Of a stretch of 64,000 bases of DNA, positions 53,729-61,484 are shown one piece after another. The DNA comes from JAHEAO01 sp041633555. GTDB taxonomy: Bacteria; Pseudomonadota; Alphaproteobacteria; Rhodobacterales; Rhodobacteraceae. The stretch covers positions 21,618-85,617 of the forward strand of contig JBFKFZ010000008.1 in assembly GCA_041633555.1 (NCBI GenBank), written 5' to 3'. The stretch's first letter is position 1. Each line of letters opens with the position of its first letter. Under the pieces are notes generated by a model that ran no database searches, was not told the origin of the DNA, and worked only from the letters and a program-made list of their open reading frames with translations. A program made the translations under genes and the position numbers.

Positions 53729-54379
53729 ATGCGTTATGTAAAATGGACATTCTGGATCATCCTCCTGACGTTCCTGTTCTCGTTTTTTCACTACACGCTG
53801 CCACAGCATGACATCGTCCGCGTTGTCCGGGTTTATGAAGAACGACAGGACTTTGACTGGACCGGGATATTCTGGGCGAACCCCGACGACCAGTCGACGG
53901 GATTGACCAATCGCGATGTGCAATTCATTCAGACGATCCGATCAAACGGCAAGCCGATGGTCTATCGCAACGAGGATACCGGCTGGCGCTGGCCTCCCTA
54001 TTTCAAATTCGATACCGCCAACCTGCAAACCGAAGCGTCCGACGCAATCTCTGACAAGGACGCGCCGGAATGGTATTCGATGACCCATTACGGCTGGCGT
54101 AACGAACTGCTGTCCATCTTTCCGAACGCGGTCGCGATCAAGCCCGTGGCGGGGCCGGATGCCCGGATCATTCCGTGGGTCAACATCGTCATCCTTGCGA
54201 CACTTGCGATCATCCTCTTCATGCTCTGGCGCATGTGGGTACAATTTCGCGAGCGCTCGATTGACCCGGTCCTCGAGGACATAGACGAGGCATCTGGGGC
54301 CGCGCGGGACCGGGCGCGCGGTGTTTGGGGCCGTTTCGTGGGATGGCTGGACACGTGGAAAGGCAAGCCGCGCCGATGA
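53729..54379 (+). CDS. DUF1523 family membrane protein (operon gene 7)
   Basis: A 216-residue protein recognised as DUF1523 by its N-terminal helix (FWIILLTFLFSFFHY, about 8-24), LPQHDIVRVVRVYEER, the Trp-rich DWTGIFWANPDDQSTGLTNRD, MVYRNEDTGWRWPPYFKFD and a second helix near 155-175 (ILATLAIILFMLW). Its long middle is probably periplasmic. It is a Rhodobacterales-type family of unknown role. The start at 53729 has GAGG 5 bases upstream, and a GTG start 12 bases earlier overlaps the preceding gene. It is the last gene of the operon; the Nudix gene converges just after it. Confidence 0.82.
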   Translation: MRYVKWTFWIILLTFLFSFFHYTLPQHDIVRVVRVYEERQDFDWTGIFWANPDDQSTGLTNRDVQFIQTIRSNGKPMVYRNEDTGWRWPPYFKFDTANLQTEASDAISDKDAPEWYSMTHYGWRNELLSIFPNAVAIKPVAGPDARIIPWVNIVILATLAIILFMLWRMWVQFRERSIDPVLEDIDEASGAARDRARGVWGRFVGWLDTWKGKPRR

Positions 54380-54391
54380 TCCCGGCCCCGG

Positions 54392-54847
54392 TCACTCCAC
54401 GATGCATTCCAGCGGATCGTAGTGCACCATAGCAGATGTGCTGAAGGCCACGTGAGTCAGGCTGTCAGGCTTCAGCCGGATGGCTTGCAACTCTGTCCGG
54501 CTGAAAAAACGCCGTTCGTGAACAACCCCCTCTGGGTCGCGCCAGTCGCGGTCGATGCGCCCGCCGGTTATCCGGCATCTGAAGAACAGGTCGACCTGAT
54601 GAAAGCCGGTACCGGGATCATGGAACTCGTTGACCAGAGCGAGATTTCCGACCGAGACGGCAAGGCCGGTCTCCTCATGAACTTCGCGCGCGACATTCTC
54701 CGGAAGTGATAGCCCAGGCGTTACGCCGCCGCCCGGAGCGCACCAGAGATCGGAGCCGTGACTTGCTTGATAGGCATTGACGAGCAATAGCCGATCCTCG
54801 TGAACGATGATCGCCCGGGTCGCAAGTCGGGGAGTAGGATAGTTCAT
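54392..54847 (-). CDS. Nudix hydrolase
   Basis: A 151-residue Nudix protein with the box GGVTPGLSLPENVAREVHEE, followed by TGL. The core REVHEETGL is intact, including the metal-binding Glu pair, but the first Glu of the GX5EX7REUXEEXGU pattern is replaced by Leu, which is permitted in some subfamilies. The substrate is unknown. The start has GGGCAGG upstream. It converges with the seven-gene operon and is divergent from the lipase-like gene. Confidence 0.85.
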   Translation of the reverse strand: MNYPTPRLATRAIIVHEDRLLLVNAYQASHGSDLWCAPGGGVTPGLSLPENVAREVHEETGLAVSVGNLALVNEFHDPGTGFHQVDLFFRCRITGGRIDRDWRDPEGVVHERRFFSRTELQAIRLKPDSLTHVAFSTSAMVHYDPLECIVE

Positions 54848-54927
54848 ACCTGCCCTGATTGCCCGTGACGTGAGGTCTTGGCAAGAACTGTCTCGAATAA
54901 CCCAACCAAGCCCCCTATCTTACGTCC

Positions 54928-55650
54928 ATGGCAAGGATACTGGCGCTCTTGATGGCACTGATGCCCGGATTGGCACATGCGGAATGCGCGGTGCTTTTGC
55001 ACGGTCTTGCGCGGACCGAAACCTCGATGCTTGTCATGGAGGAGGCGCTGAAGGCGGCAGGCTACAGCGTCTCGAACAAAGGCTATCCGTCAACGGAGGC
55101 GCCGATCGAGGACCTTGTTTCTCAGGTCGGGCTGGCCGTTGCCGACTGCGGGTCGCAGAAGGTTAATTTCGTAACGCACTCGATGGGCGGTATCCTGGTC
55201 CGCGCCTGGTTGCAGGTCAATCGACCTGAGCAGATGGGGCGGGTCGTGATGATGGCGCCGCCGAATCATGGGTCGGAACTCGTGGACCAGTTCGGCGATC
55301 TCGGAGCGTTCGAATGGTTGAACGGTCCGGCCGGCCTGCAACTCGGAACCTCAGAAGACAGCCTGCCCAACAGGCTTGGCTTTCCGCGTTTCGAATTGGG
55401 TGTAATTGCGGGCAACAGGTCCCTGAACCCGGTTTATTCGTCAGTCATTGACGGTGCGGATGACGGCAAGGTCTCGGTGCAATCGACAGTCATCGCAGGA
55501 ATGGATGACCATATCGTTCTGCCGGTCACCCATACATTCATGATGGTCAATCCACTGGTAATTGCGCAGGTTATCGAGTTCCTGCGACATGGTCGGTTCG
55601 ATCATCAAATGACATTTGGCGACCTCGTGCGGAGCGTCGTGCGGCCATAG
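54928..55650 (+). CDS. Secreted alpha/beta hydrolase (lipase-like)
   Basis: A 240-residue protein with a Sec signal (ILALLMALMPGLAHA, cleavage before ECAVLLHG). The oxyanion strand is VLLHGLART, the nucleophile motif is THSMGGILVR (Ser near 86), and MAPPNHGSELVDQFG and DDHIVLPVTHTFM supply the other triad regions. This layout matches bacterial triacylglycerol lipase/PGAP1-like proteins acting in the envelope. The ribosome-binding site is weak (CTTACGTCC), so expression may be modest. Confidence 0.85.
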   Translation: MARILALLMALMPGLAHAECAVLLHGLARTETSMLVMEEALKAAGYSVSNKGYPSTEAPIEDLVSQVGLAVADCGSQKVNFVTHSMGGILVRAWLQVNRPEQMGRVVMMAPPNHGSELVDQFGDLGAFEWLNGPAGLQLGTSEDSLPNRLGFPRFELGVIAGNRSLNPVYSSVIDGADDGKVSVQSTVIAGMDDHIVLPVTHTFMMVNPLVIAQVIEFLRHGRFDHQMTFGDLVRSVVRP

Positions 55651-55682
55651 AGTCGCAAAATCCCGACTGGTCGCGCATCAAT

Positions 55683-56759
55683 TCAGGTTGTCGGTCCGAG
55701 AACGCGGTTAATGTGGCCCATCTTGCGCCCGGGCTTGGCTTCGGCCTTGCCATAGAGGTGGATCGCGACCGTCCCGTCGAAGGCGACGTTTTGCACCGTG
55801 TTCACGTCTTCGCCGATCAGGTTGGTCATCTCGACATCGGCATGCCGCCCCCCGTCGCCAAGCGGCCAGCCGGCGATGGCACGAATATGCTGCTCGAACT
55901 GGTCGATTGGACAGCCGTTCTGCGTCCAGTGGCCGGAATTATGCACCCGCGGGGCGATCTCGTTGACGATCAGTTCCGTCTTGGTGACGAATAGCTCTAC
56001 ACCCATTACACCGACATAATCGAGCGCATTCATGATCTTGGCGGCAATCAGAATGGCGTCTGTCTGTTGCGAGGCCGATAACCGCGCCGGCACGCGCGTC
56101 GTATGCAGGATCCCTTGCAGGTGAACGTTTTCACCCGGATCGTAGCAGGCAATCTGACCGTCGATGCCACGGGCACCGATGACAGAGACCTCATGGCTGA
56201 AATCGACGAATCCCTCCAGAATGCTTGGAGCGCCTGCCATGTCATCGAAAGCGTTCTGGGCGTCCAGGGCCGAGGACAGCCGAACCTGCCCCTTGCCGTC
56301 ATAGCCAAAGCGCCGGCTCTTGAGGATCGAGGGTGCTCCGATTGCAGCAACTGCGGCGCTCAATTCCCCGATCGTTTCGACGGCCGCGAAAGCGGCCGTC
56401 CGCAAACCGAGTTCGCGCAAGTAGGACTTCTCGGTAAGCCGGTCCTGACTGACCCGCAGCGCCTCCCTACCCGGGCGGACGGGGCGCAGGGCCTCGAGCA
56501 GGTCCAGCGCCGATGTCGGGATATTCTCGAACTCGTAGGTGATGACGTCTACTGATTCCGCGAAAGCAGTCAGTGCGGATGTGTCATCATAAGACGCGGA
56601 TGTCAGTTGGGCTGCCACATGCCCCGCGGGCGGATTGGGTCCAGGCTCGAAGATATGGCAACGAAAGCCAAGCCGGGATGCCGCGACAGACAGCATTCGA
56701 CCCAACTGGCCGCCGCCAAGAATGCCAATCGTGGCTCCGGGCTGAAGCGGTTCAGTCAT
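55683..56759 (-). CDS. purK: N5-carboxyaminoimidazole ribonucleotide synthase
   Basis: A 358-residue ATP-grasp enzyme of purine synthesis that carboxylates AIR to N5-CAIR. It starts ATIGILGGGQLGRMLSVAA (about 8-26) and has the ATP-grasp elements APSILKSRRFGYDGKGQVR and EGFVDFSHEVSVIGAR. The C-terminal ElVTKTELIVNEIAPRVHNSGHWT is characteristic. The start MTEPLQPG overlaps the purE stop by eight bases. Open frame further upstream lies inside purE. Confidence 0.96.
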   Translation of the reverse strand: MTEPLQPGATIGILGGGQLGRMLSVAASRLGFRCHIFEPGPNPPAGHVAAQLTSASYDDTSALTAFAESVDVITYEFENIPTSALDLLEALRPVRPGREALRVSQDRLTEKSYLRELGLRTAAFAAVETIGELSAAVAAIGAPSILKSRRFGYDGKGQVRLSSALDAQNAFDDMAGAPSILEGFVDFSHEVSVIGARGIDGQIACYDPGENVHLQGILHTTRVPARLSASQQTDAILIAAKIMNALDYVGVMGVELFVTKTELIVNEIAPRVHNSGHWTQNGCPIDQFEQHIRAIAGWPLGDGGRHADVEMTNLIGEDVNTVQNVAFDGTVAIHLYGKAEAKPGRKMGHINRVLGPTT

Positions 56760-57240
56760 CCTGAGGCCCATCCGGGATCGAAGCTGACAGCGCAGCGCGC
56801 CAATCATCCAGCCGTTTCGCCAGATCGGGATCCTGCAGCGACAGGATCTGGGCCGCCATCAAAGCCGCATTTGCCGCGCCGGCGTGGCCGATGGCCATCG
56901 TTGCGACCGGAAAGCCCCTTGGCATCTGAACGATGGAATAGAGGCTGTCGACCCCTCCAAGGGCCCTGGTCTGGATTGGAACGCCTATCACCGGAACCCG
57001 AGTCTTCGAGGCCATCATCCCGGGCAGATGGGCTGCGCCGCCTGCGCCCGCGATTATGACCTGAAGCCCGCGCGCAACGGCGGTCTGGCCATAGACCCAC
57101 AGGCGATCGGTGGTCCGGTGCGCGGAAACGATCTTCTTCTCGTAGGTTATCCCGAGATCATCCAGTATCGCGGCTGCCTCGCGCATAGTCGGCCAGTCGG
57201 ACTGACTGCCCATTATGATGCCGACCTGAACCTCAGTCAT
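56752..57240 (-). CDS. purE: N5-carboxyaminoimidazole ribonucleotide mutase
   Basis: A 162-residue class I PurE that converts N5-CAIR to CAIR. Hallmarks are GIIMGSQSDWPTM (substrate-phosphate loop, about 8-20), SAHRTTDRL and AGAGGAAHLPGMMASKTRVP, with a final MPRGFPVATMAIGHAGAANA. GGAGCG precedes the ATG. Together with overlapping purK it forms the purEK operon. Confidence 0.96.
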   Translation of the reverse strand: MTEVQVGIIMGSQSDWPTMREAAAILDDLGITYEKKIVSAHRTTDRLWVYGQTAVARGLQVIIAGAGGAAHLPGMMASKTRVPVIGVPIQTRALGGVDSLYSIVQMPRGFPVATMAIGHAGAANAALMAAQILSLQDPDLAKRLDDWRAALSASIPDGPQDD

Positions 57241-57287
57241 TATGTCGCTCCGAATTCGGGAAGCGGCACTATAACCAGATCAGTTGG

Positions 57288-57506
57288 TCACGCAATGATA
57301 TCAGGCGTCAACTCGTCCTCGATCTGCGCGATCTGGTCTTTCAGATGCAGTTTCTGCTTTTTCAGCCGCCTCAATCGCAACTGATCGGCGCGGCCGCTCT
57401 CCTCGAGCGCGTGGATCGCATCGTCAAGATCGCGGTGCTCGCGCCGCAGGACCTCAAGCTTGACGCGCAGGACCTCGAGATGGTCCATCTTGGTGGATTT
57501 GTTCAT
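57288..57506 (-). CDS. YdcH/DUF465 family small protein
   Basis: A 72-residue helical protein with the DUF465 pattern: a LEVLRREHRDLDDAIHALEE helix, then LRLRRLKKQKLHLKDQIAQI, and the family ending. Such proteins are coiled-coil hairpins of unknown function. The start MNKSTKMDHL at 57506 has AAAGGGGCGA upstream; an ATG 96 bases earlier is out of family range. It is divergent from the hsp20 unit and upstream of purE on the same strand. Confidence 0.8.
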   Translation of the reverse strand: MNKSTKMDHLEVLRVKLEVLRREHRDLDDAIHALEESGRADQLRLRRLKKQKLHLKDQIAQIEDELTPDIIA

Positions 57507-57595
57507 TCGCCCCTTTGGCCCGACTCGTTCATGCGTGGCTGCAGCAGAGTATCGGGAATGGCGTCCTGCGCCAAGGACCGGCATTGACCGCGTAT

Positions 57596-57624
57596 CTTGC
57601 ACACTGCGCCTTCAGATCCCATAT
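57596..57624 (+). promoter_or_regulatory. RpoH (sigma-32)-type promoter for hsp20
   Basis: CTTGCAC (57596-57602), a 15-base spacer, and CCCATAT (57618-57624) match the sigma-32 consensus CTTGAA ... CCCATNT. It lies 65 bases before the hsp20 ATG. Confidence 0.6.
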
Positions 57625-57688
57625 GTCATGGAGGGTTGCCGAAACTGGGACCCGGTTGAGGACTGTCGCTTGCTCAAAGGACGTGTCG

Positions 57689-58102
57689 ATGACGAAATTG
57701 ACGCTTAGTACCCATCCGATGCTGCTGGGATTCGACCAACTCGAACGGTTGTTGGAGCGGACCTCGAAATCGGAGATGAGCGGTTATCCTCCGTTCAACA
57801 TAGAGCAGACCAGCGATCACTCATTCAGGATCACACTTGCCGTGGCGGGTTTCGCCGAGACGGATCTTTCGATCACGGTTGAGAATCGCCAGTTAGTGAT
57901 ACGTGGTCGGCAGCCAGACGACGAAGACGATCGGGTGTTCCTGCATCGCGGCATTGCAGCGCGGCAATTCCAAAGAAGCTTCTTGCTGGCCGAGGGCGTG
58001 GAAGCTGAAGGGGCAAGCATGATCAATGGCCTGTTGAATGTGGATCTGAAGCGGTCACAGGCCCGGTCTGTGGCTCAGACCATCAAGATCGACCGCGCTT
58101 GA
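57689..58102 (+). CDS. Small heat-shock protein (Hsp20, IbpA-like)
   Basis: A 137-residue holdase chaperone of the alpha-crystallin family. An N-terminal stretch (FDQLERLLERTSKSEMSGYPPFNIE) leads into the alpha-crystallin domain (about 35-125) with FRITLAVAGFAETDLSITVE, RGIAARQFQRSF and the conserved GLL-type motif INGLLNVDLKR. The start MTKLTLSTHPM has AAAGGA 8 bases upstream; a longer frame into the promoter is excluded. The adjacent DUF1150 gene follows 14 bases later, a common pairing in this group. A heat-shock promoter is upstream. Confidence 0.93.
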   Translation: MTKLTLSTHPMLLGFDQLERLLERTSKSEMSGYPPFNIEQTSDHSFRITLAVAGFAETDLSITVENRQLVIRGRQPDDEDDRVFLHRGIAARQFQRSFLLAEGVEAEGASMINGLLNVDLKRSQARSVAQTIKIDRA

Positions 58103-58116
58103 GGAAGGGAAAGAGC

Positions 58117-58344
58117 ATGAATACAAGATTCAATCACCTACCCGGAGGTGAGGATCGGATTGTCTATGTGCGCCCTGTGGCCGTGGCAGATTTGCCCGGA
58201 GAGGTGCAGGAGGCCGCCGATGGTGCAAAGCTGATCTACGCCGTGCACAACGCAGATGGAGAGCGGCTCGCGCTGGTTCGCGACCGCAACCTGGCCTTCA
58301 TACTGGCCCGGCAAAACGATCTTGCACCAGTGAATGTGCACTAG
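58117..58344 (+). CDS. DUF1150 family protein
   Basis: A 75-residue protein with the DUF1150 pattern: RIVYVRPVAVADLP, a central Gly/Asp turn, and a C-terminal GERLALVRDRNLAFILARQND. Its function is unknown; it commonly accompanies hsp20 in alphaproteobacteria, consistent with heat induction. The start MNTRFNHLPGG has GGAAGGGAAAGAG upstream. No terminator is obvious after it. Confidence 0.85.
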   Translation: MNTRFNHLPGGEDRIVYVRPVAVADLPGEVQEAADGAKLIYAVHNADGERLALVRDRNLAFILARQNDLAPVNVH

Positions 58345-58600
58345 CTGGCACGATTTGCTATTCCCTTCGAGTTGATGCCGACTGGTGCGCTCTGGGGTCA
58401 GGTGACAATCTGAAATCCTGCAAGAGCGTTGTGCTGGCCCGTTGGCGAAGCAATCACTGAGGTCGTCCGACCTCAGAGCGCTGCCAGACCGCCCGTTTGC
58501 GCGGACTTCTGAATCTCGGCTCGGTTGCCGCGTCTTGTCAGAAGGGTCGTGCGACCTTTGCTGGCCGGGTTTGGCCCAATCGTCCGGATTCGCAGCGCAA
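58345..58600. other. Spacer with no supported gene
   Basis: A 256-base interval between DUF1150 and the decayed dehydratase gene. A short open frame crosses it in the frame of the first dehydratase fragment, but the translation before 58601 has no family resemblance. Confidence 0.5.
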
Positions 58601-59514
58601 TTCACACTCGATGAACTGAAGGCCGCACATGCTCCCGACGCCGCAATATGTCTGGCCAGCATTGTCCGACGAGCCTGGACACGAAGTTGTGGTCAAACAT
58701 GAAAACCACACACCGAAAGGCGCCTTCAAGGTGCGTGGCGGCATTGCCCTTGTCGACTGGCTGCGGCCTATCCATCCCGAGGTGGCGGGCATGATCACTG
58801 CCACGCGCGGCAATCACGGGCAGAGCCAGGCCCGAGCCGCAGCTGCCACGGGTCTGCGGGCCAAAGTCCTGGTTCCGTAGGGACATTCTGTCGAGAAGAA
58901 CGCGGCGATGCGCGGCATCGGTGCGGAACGTGGCGATGAGACCGGCTGGCGGAGAGGGTCAGTACCCGGTGCCGCCCTTTCACACAGAGTTGGTGCGCGG
59001 GGTCGCAACGTATGGCCTTAAGCTCTTCGGCGAGCATCCTGACCCGGAAACGATCGATGTACCGATCGGTTGCGGTTCCTCGGGCATATGCGGCGTCATT
59101 GCCGCGCGCGACGCAATGGGTTGTCGTGCCGAGGTCGTCGGGGTGGTTTCCGAGAAGGCACAAACCGCGAAACCGTCCTATGAGGCCGGGCGGCTCGTTG
59201 AAGCCACTTCGGCCGGCACGATTGCCGATGGCATGGCTGTCAGAGTGCCGGTAAGGGCAGCTCAAGAGATTTGCTCAAGGGGTGCCGCAAGGAGCATCGC
59301 GGTCAGCGAAGATGAGATTGCACATGCGCTGCGCCTCCATTCTCGGACGATTCACAGTGCTGCGGAGGGGGCCGGCGCTGCACCACTTGCGGCCGCATTG
59401 CGAGAACGGAGGCCCCTTACCAGCCGCAAGATCGGATTGACCCTGAGCGGCGGCAATGTCGATGCATCGGTGTTCCTGAAGGTCCCAGAAGGGTCCACCC
59501 CAACCGCTGAATGA
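58601..59514 (+). pseudogene. Threonine dehydratase-like PLP enzyme gene, degraded
   Basis: Four pieces of one threonine dehydratase-like sequence are recognisable. The N-terminal FTLDELKAAHA is at 58601 in one frame. The body MLPTPQYVWPALSDEPG, with KHENHTPKGAFKVRGG (PLP lysine) and TATRGNHGQSQA, starts in another frame at 58629. It hits a TAG at 58878-58880, then reads GHSVEKNAAMRGIGAE. After a shortened segment it continues in a third frame from about 58960 (PPFHTELVRGVATYGL, VPIGCGSSGICG, LSGGNVDASVF) to 59514. Two frame changes, one stop and a deletion make it non-functional. The glycine-rich GSSGICG would bind PLP phosphate in the intact enzyme. Confidence 0.85.
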
Positions 59515-59521
59515 ACAAATG

Positions 59522-59546
59522 GCGGCCCCGGCGTCACGCCGGAGCC
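59522..59546 (-). terminator. GC-rich stem-loop downstream of the sulfate-activation gene
   Basis: On the minus strand GGCTCCGGCGT and ACGCCGGGGCC pair (one T-G) with a tiny central loop, followed by GCCATTTGTTCATT. It starts about 27 bases after the stop codon. The T-run is short, so the call is tentative. Confidence 0.5.
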
Positions 59547-59572
59547 AAAGACCCGAACCGCCTTGAGGGGCG

Positions 59573-61288
59573 CTAAGCGGCGATCAGTCCCATGCTTTCA
59601 AGCTTCAGAATGACCTGATGGGCGCAGTTATCGACGTCTACATTTTCGGTCTCGACGCGCAGCTCGGGGTTCTCGGGTACGTCATAAGGGTCAGAGATCC
59701 CAGTAAATTCCTTGATCTTGCCCTCTCGCGCCAGCTTGTAGAGGCCCTTTCGGTCCCGGCGTTCGCATTCCTCGATCGAGGTGGAGACATGCACTTCAAG
59801 AAATGCCCCGAACTGCTCGATATCTTCGCGCACAGCGCGTCTGGTGGTGGCGTAGGGCGCGATGGGTGCACAGATGGCGATCCCGCCATTCTTGGTGATC
59901 TCGGACGCAACATAACCGATCCGGCGGATGTTGAGGTCTCGGTGCTCCTTGGAAAACCCAAGCTCGGATGACAGGTTCTTGCGCACGACATCGCCGTCCA
60001 GCAGCGTGACCGGACGGCCGCCCATCTCCATCAGCTTGACCATGAGCGCGTTGGCGATGGTCGATTTCCCCGAACCCGAAAATCCGGTGAAAAAGACCGT
60101 GAAGCCCTGTTTCGAGCGTGGCGGGCGGGTGCGGCGCAGTTCCTGCACGACTTCCGGAAACGAAAACCAGTCCGGGATCTCGATCCCTTCGGCAAGGCGG
60201 CGCCGAAGTTCCGTGCCAGAAATGTCGAGTACCGTGTCTCCTTCCGGCACTTCATTGACCGGGTAGTACTGTGCCTTTTCCTGCACGAAGACCATGTGCT
60301 TGAAATCGACCATCTCGAGGCCGATCTCTTCCTCGTGTTTCTTGAACAGTTCCTGCGCGTCGTAAGGGCCGTAGAAATCCTTGCCCTGGCTGTTCTTGCC
60401 GGGGCCGGCGTGGTCGCGGCCCACGATGAAATGGGTGCAGCCATGGTTACGGCGGATCAGCCCGTGCCAGACTGCTTCGCGGGGGCCAGCCATGCGCATC
60501 GCAAGGTTCAGCAGGCTCATCGAGGTTGTCGAGGCCGGGTACTTGTCCAGCACGGCCTCGTAGCAACGGACGCGGGTGAAATGGTCGACATCCCCGGGCT
60601 TGGTCATGCCGACAACCGGGTGGATCAGCAGGTTTGCCTGTGCTTCCTTGGCGGCGCGAAACGTCAGCTCCTGATGCGCGCGGTGCAGCGGGTTTCGGGT
60701 CTGGAACGCGACGACACGGCGCCAGCCGACCTTGCGGAAGTAGGCGCGCAACTCGTTCGGTGTATCTCGGCGGGCGCGGAAATCGTAATGCACTGGCTGC
60801 TGAATGCCAGTAACCGGACCGCCGAGATAGACATCGCCGGCCTTGTTGTGCAGGTAGTTCACGGCCGGGTGGGCACTGTCATCGGCGCCGAAGACCTTCT
60901 CGGCTTCATGCGCCTTGTTCGGTACCCAGCGGTCGGTAACGGTCATGGTTGCGAGGATCACGCCTTCCTGGTCGCGCAACGCGATGTCCTGCCCGATCTC
61001 AAGCACGTCCGCGAACTTCTCGGACACGTCCAGCGTAATCGGCATTGGCCAGAGCGACCCGTCGGCCATACGCGTGTTGTCTACAACGCTGTCGTAATCC
61101 TCTTGCGACAGGAAACCCTTGAGCGGGTTGAACCCGCCATTCATCAACAGCTCTAGGTCACAGATCTGGCGCGGGGTCAGGTCCCAGCTCAACAGGTCTG
61201 CGGCTTCGTTCTTCAGTTTCTGAGCCGAGTCGTAGGAGACATAAAGCTCTGGAATTGGCGTAAGGGGCGTAAGGTTGGAATATTCCAT
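59573..61288 (-). CDS. Bifunctional sulfate adenylyltransferase/APS kinase
   Basis: A 571-residue fusion. The N-terminal sat domain (about 1-390) has QTRNPLHRAHQELTFR (HxxH-type ATP site) and GRDHAGPG, and makes APS from sulfate and ATP. The C-terminal CysC domain (about 395-571) has Walker A FTGFSGSGKST and DGDVVRKNLSSELGFS, and phosphorylates APS to PAPS. The order sat-cysC in one chain is a known fusion, and the gene is complete. The start MEYSNLTPL at 61288 is set by family length; its ribosome-binding site is weak (CCCGTTTACAC), and a further ATG 108 bases upstream has no family sequence. It is monocistronic. Confidence 0.93.
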   Translation of the reverse strand: MEYSNLTPLTPIPELYVSYDSAQKLKNEAADLLSWDLTPRQICDLELLMNGGFNPLKGFLSQEDYDSVVDNTRMADGSLWPMPITLDVSEKFADVLEIGQDIALRDQEGVILATMTVTDRWVPNKAHEAEKVFGADDSAHPAVNYLHNKAGDVYLGGPVTGIQQPVHYDFRARRDTPNELRAYFRKVGWRRVVAFQTRNPLHRAHQELTFRAAKEAQANLLIHPVVGMTKPGDVDHFTRVRCYEAVLDKYPASTTSMSLLNLAMRMAGPREAVWHGLIRRNHGCTHFIVGRDHAGPGKNSQGKDFYGPYDAQELFKKHEEEIGLEMVDFKHMVFVQEKAQYYPVNEVPEGDTVLDISGTELRRRLAEGIEIPDWFSFPEVVQELRRTRPPRSKQGFTVFFTGFSGSGKSTIANALMVKLMEMGGRPVTLLDGDVVRKNLSSELGFSKEHRDLNIRRIGYVASEITKNGGIAICAPIAPYATTRRAVREDIEQFGAFLEVHVSTSIEECERRDRKGLYKLAREGKIKEFTGISDPYDVPENPELRVETENVDVDNCAHQVILKLESMGLIAA

Positions 61289-61484
61289 GTGTAAACGGGT
61301 CCAGTTGAATAACAGCCTTTGCAGGCAATCGATCGCGCAGGGACCTAGCCCCGACCAGACAGGAAATTCAAGCCCCGCATTCCATTGATCTGACATCGTC
61401 GCAAATGGCAGTCAGACGACAGTTTCGGCGCAATCTGGGCCAAGCATTGCTCGGTCTGGGATATGCGGTGACCAGCGGGCAACT

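Noticed and set aside
58442..58600. Open frame upstream of the dehydratase fragment
   Set aside because: The translation is Arg/Ser-rich without family resemblance, so I kept only the part from 58601 as dehydratase remnant.
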